Positions 61,680 through 64,000 of a stretch of DNA of 64,000 bases are shown here, piece by piece. The stretch's first letter is position 1. The number at the start of each line of letters is the position of its first letter. Origin of the DNA: Pyropia yezoensis (Eukaryota > Rhodophyta > Bangiophyceae > Bangiales > Bangiaceae); assembly GCA_009829735.1 (NCBI GenBank), contig CM020620.1, forward strand, positions 1 through 64,000. The letters run 5' to 3'. Under the pieces are notes generated by a model that was not told the DNA's origin, did not search any database, and saw nothing but the letters and a program-made list of their open reading frames with translations. The position numbers and the translations under genes were made by a program.

Positions 61680-63830
61680 ATGCGGCGCCGCCTCCCGCTG
61701 TTGCTGCTGCTCTGGCTACGGCTGCTCGCTGTGGTGGCGGGCGCCACAGTTGGGGTGGTGGCACCTGCGCCGGCGTTGGCGTCGGCGGCGACCGCGACGG
61801 GCACGGCGGCGGCGGTGGCCGCAGCGGCGGTGGTGGCGGCGGCCGCCGCATCTGTGGCGGGCCGGCTGCCCCCAACGGCCGGGCGGCAGCTGGTGCCGCC
61901 GACCATCACCCGCCCGTGCGTTGGCTCGCCGACGGTGGTCCGCCGCACCTGCCCGTGCCACCTCCGATGGGTGCTGGTGGGGGGCGCCCCCGCCGGGGCC
62001 CCCCCCCCCGACGCCTCCTGGTCCATCACCCTCTCCCCGGTGCGCGCCGCCGGCGAGTCGCCGGCGCGCCTCGCGGCGCGCGCCGCCGCGCTGCGCGGCT
62101 TGAGCCGGCGGGGGGTGGTGCTGGACCAGCTGGTGCCGCCCCTTCCGCCGGGCACGGCGCCCCCCTACTTTGTGCCCATCCCGGTGGGGGTGGTCAACTG
62201 GACCGCCTCGTCGTCGGGCGCAGGTGGAGCTCCCAATACCTTCGTGTCGACGGCGGGCGAGACGGAAGTGGTCGTTGGCCTGGAGGGGGGGGGCACCTCT
62301 GGACCGTCTTCGTGTGGGGCGACCCTGCTTGTGCGCCTCCAGTCCCTTGCACCGGCATGCCCGGTGCGTTGCATTGACACATCGGGCGACTGCGGGGGGC
62401 GCCAGGGGGGCGGCCTGGTGCAGCCAGTGGTCAGGGTGCCGTCCACCAAGCCTGCCTCTGCCGCCGTCGCCGCCACTGCCGCCCCCTCCCAACAAACAGG
62501 CACCCCCGGGCGGCGACGCGCCGCCGTCTCTGCCCTCACGCGGGCGGCGCCTCAAAGTGATGCGGTGGGGGTGATGGCGCGCCAGCGGTCGACGCTGCCG
62601 CGTGCCTTTCTCCCCGCCCCAGAGGCACGCGTGGTGGGCGGGAGGCCGTTGAGGCTCCCGGAGCAGCGGCTCCTCGTCTTCATGGTCGACGCAAACGGCT
62701 CGGTGTGCAGCGGCTCAGTCATCTCCGCCACCCACGTCCTCACCGCCGCCCACTGCGCGGTGGCCGTCAGCAGCACGGTGTACGTGGGTAGGTCTGGCGG
62801 CTCGGCGTCGGCGCGCGGTACTCCCCACACCGTCTCCCGCTTTGTCCCGCACCCGCTCTTTACTCTGGACACGGGCCTCCACGACGTGGCGGTGGTGGAG
62901 CTGGCCGCCCCGGTCCGCTCTCCCGCTGGTGAGGTGCCCGTGATGGTACTCCCGAGGCCCGGCACAGAGCCGCTCGTCGGCTCGTACGCCCGTGCCGCGG
63001 GTTATGGCAAGGTGGATGAGAACCTTCTCCTGGACCCGGTCGACGCGGCGCTCCTCTCTGTGGACATCCCCGTTCTGGCAAAGCCCGTGTGCCTGGCCGC
63101 CCGCCGCCGGGCCGCGGCGGGGGCCCCCCTGACCGACTTGGACGCCCGAATCGGCAACCCGGCCCTGCTGTGCGCCGGCTACCTCGACGGCGGCTGCGAC
63201 ACGTGTGCGGGCGACAGCGGCGGCCCCCTGTACCAGACCGTGACGCGGGTAGTGGCGGGGATGGAGGTCCCGTCGACCGTGCAGGTCGGCGTCACGTCCT
63301 TTGGGGACGGCTGTGCCAACGTTGACCAGCCAGGGGTGTACACCCTCGTGGCGCCCCACACAGACTGGATTGAGGGGGTCATGGCGAGCGGCAGCGCGGC
63401 TATCGACGGCGTCAACGGTGGCGGGGGAGAAAGGGAAGGGAGCGCAGGTGCCGCGACTGGGGGGAATGGCGGGGGAGCGGGTGGGGTCACCCCCGGCCGC
63501 CCCACCGGTTCCGTCCCCGTCGGTGCGCCCGACGGTGGTGGGGCCGACGCTGCCGGCCCGCCTGCCAACGGCTCCTCGCCCGCCCCCGACGGCGGCGTCA
63601 CTGGGCGTGCACCACCTGACACAGGGGCGGGAGGGGGTGACGCCAGCGGCGGCGACAGCGGCAGCAGCATCGGCAGCAGCGACGGCGGCGGCGCCGCGTG
63701 GTGGGTGATTGCCTTATCCGCTGGCTGCGCCATCCTGGGCGTGACGGCGGTGGTTGTGGCCGGCGCGCTCTTGCACAGGCGTCATCAGGAAAATGGCGGC
63801 AGTCTCCGGCCAAGTGGGGGCGATCCGTAA
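61680..63830 (+). CDS. Membrane-anchored trypsin-like serine protease (S1)
   Basis: 716 residues if started at 61680, where MRRRLPLLLLLWLRLLAVVA gives a clear signal peptide; ATGs at 61608 and 61614 would put a polar extension before it. An N-terminal prodomain of about 300 residues precedes the activation-type site R317-VVGG. The catalytic triad is His358 (LTAAHC), Asp402 (HDVAVVEL) and Ser513 (CAGDSGGP); Asp507, six residues before the Ser, predicts cleavage after Arg/Lys. After the protease domain come a Gly/Ser/Pro-rich stalk (about 575-670) and one transmembrane helix (WWVIALSAGCAILGVTAVVV), then a short basic tail. The protease would face the outside of the cell or a vesicle. It is intronless and intact, and not transposon-like. 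Confidence 0.93.
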   Translation: MRRRLPLLLLLWLRLLAVVAGATVGVVAPAPALASAATATGTAAAVAAAAVVAAAAASVAGRLPPTAGRQLVPPTITRPCVGSPTVVRRTCPCHLRWVLVGGAPAGAPPPDASWSITLSPVRAAGESPARLAARAAALRGLSRRGVVLDQLVPPLPPGTAPPYFVPIPVGVVNWTASSSGAGGAPNTFVSTAGETEVVVGLEGGGTSGPSSCGATLLVRLQSLAPACPVRCIDTSGDCGGRQGGGLVQPVVRVPSTKPASAAVAATAAPSQQTGTPGRRRAAVSALTRAAPQSDAVGVMARQRSTLPRAFLPAPEARVVGGRPLRLPEQRLLVFMVDANGSVCSGSVISATHVLTAAHCAVAVSSTVYVGRSGGSASARGTPHTVSRFVPHPLFTLDTGLHDVAVVELAAPVRSPAGEVPVMVLPRPGTEPLVGSYARAAGYGKVDENLLLDPVDAALLSVDIPVLAKPVCLAARRRAAAGAPLTDLDARIGNPALLCAGYLDGGCDTCAGDSGGPLYQTVTRVVAGMEVPSTVQVGVTSFGDGCANVDQPGVYTLVAPHTDWIEGVMASGSAAIDGVNGGGGEREGSAGAATGGNGGGAGGVTPGRPTGSVPVGAPDGGGADAAGPPANGSSPAPDGGVTGRAPPDTGAGGGDASGGDSGSSIGSSDGGGAAWWVIALSAGCAILGVTAVVVAGALLHRRHQENGGSLRPSGGDP

Positions 63831-64000
63831 CAGGTCAAGGGTATCTGTGGCCGCGTCGGTGTATGGGGGCAAGGTGGGGGTGGGGGGGGGGGGGGGGGGG
63901 GGGGTTGGGGACCCCATCGTCCCCTCACTTGACTTTTTGGGTGGTCACGTACTGACTAACATGACTCTGGCTTTAGCTTGACGGTGACGAGCACGCGAGC
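63831..64000. other. 3' flank of the protease gene
   Basis: Contains GGGGTGGGG followed by an almost uninterrupted G run (about 63878-63905). No gene. Confidence 0.6.

Noticed and set aside
1-64000. CRISPR arrays or bacterial operons
   Set aside because: The tandem repeats have no regular unique spacers, and the genes show eukaryotic introns and eukaryotic transposon families.

Overview
The window looks like a transposon-dense stretch of a nuclear genome from a very GC-rich eukaryote. Evidence: long G/C homopolymers and trinucleotide tracts, spliceosomal GT-AG introns of 169-196 bp in one gene, chromodomain Ty3/gypsy and PIF/Harbinger elements, and a secreted trypsin-like protease. The composition and compact genes suggest an alga, and I lean towards a bangiophyte red alga (Porphyra/Pyropia type), but no marker gene proves this. 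I saw no rRNA, convincing tRNA or CRISPR. In the low-complexity tracts, stop codons are so rare that several frames stay open together, so open frames there are not evidence of genes.

Layout. 1-4209: the downstream half of a dead Harbinger element (transposase 3' half on +, Myb-like partner on -), entered through the end of an LTR. 4.2-8.6 kb: tandem and dispersed repeats and low complexity. 8580-11570 (-): a roughly 1000-residue P-loop NTPase with a possible restriction-endonuclease-like tail. 11.6-15.2 kb: three satellite arrays and low complexity, ending at an assembly gap (15159-15604). 15.6-17.6 kb: the other end of that LTR element, inserted in the 5' half of the same Harbinger transposase. 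18.65-20.1 kb: a second, truncated LTR element. 20203-27637 (-): a complete young Ty3/gypsy chromovirus with 847-bp LTRs and a GGTGG target duplication, which splits another open frame (to about 28980). 29.3-31.3 kb: a lone LTR and a decayed KDZ-like transposase. 31.3-39.4 kb: GC-rich satellite, two small TIR elements and a MITE. 39407-48404: a second, apparently intact Harbinger-type module (DDE transposase on +; Myb-like protein and a zinc-cluster/repeat protein on -), containing a gap (45352-45746) flanked by the same ~850 bp twice. 49545-59119: a ~9.6-kb DNA transposon with degenerate inverted ends, a four-exon Plavaka/CACTA-like transposase (+) and a divergent accessory gene (-). 61680-63830: a membrane-anchored trypsin-like protease, the most likely ordinary host gene here.

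The Harbinger transposases pair with Myb/SANT-like partners as in known PIF/Harbinger systems. The 54.6-58.4 kb transposase and the 50-53.2 kb protein share a divergent promoter region inside the same terminal repeats, so I infer that they form one mobile system. Two scaffold joins look wrong. One Harbinger transposase is divided between 109 and 17077 in opposite orientations although both sides carry the same CTGCG target duplication, and the second gap is flanked by a near-identical overlap.
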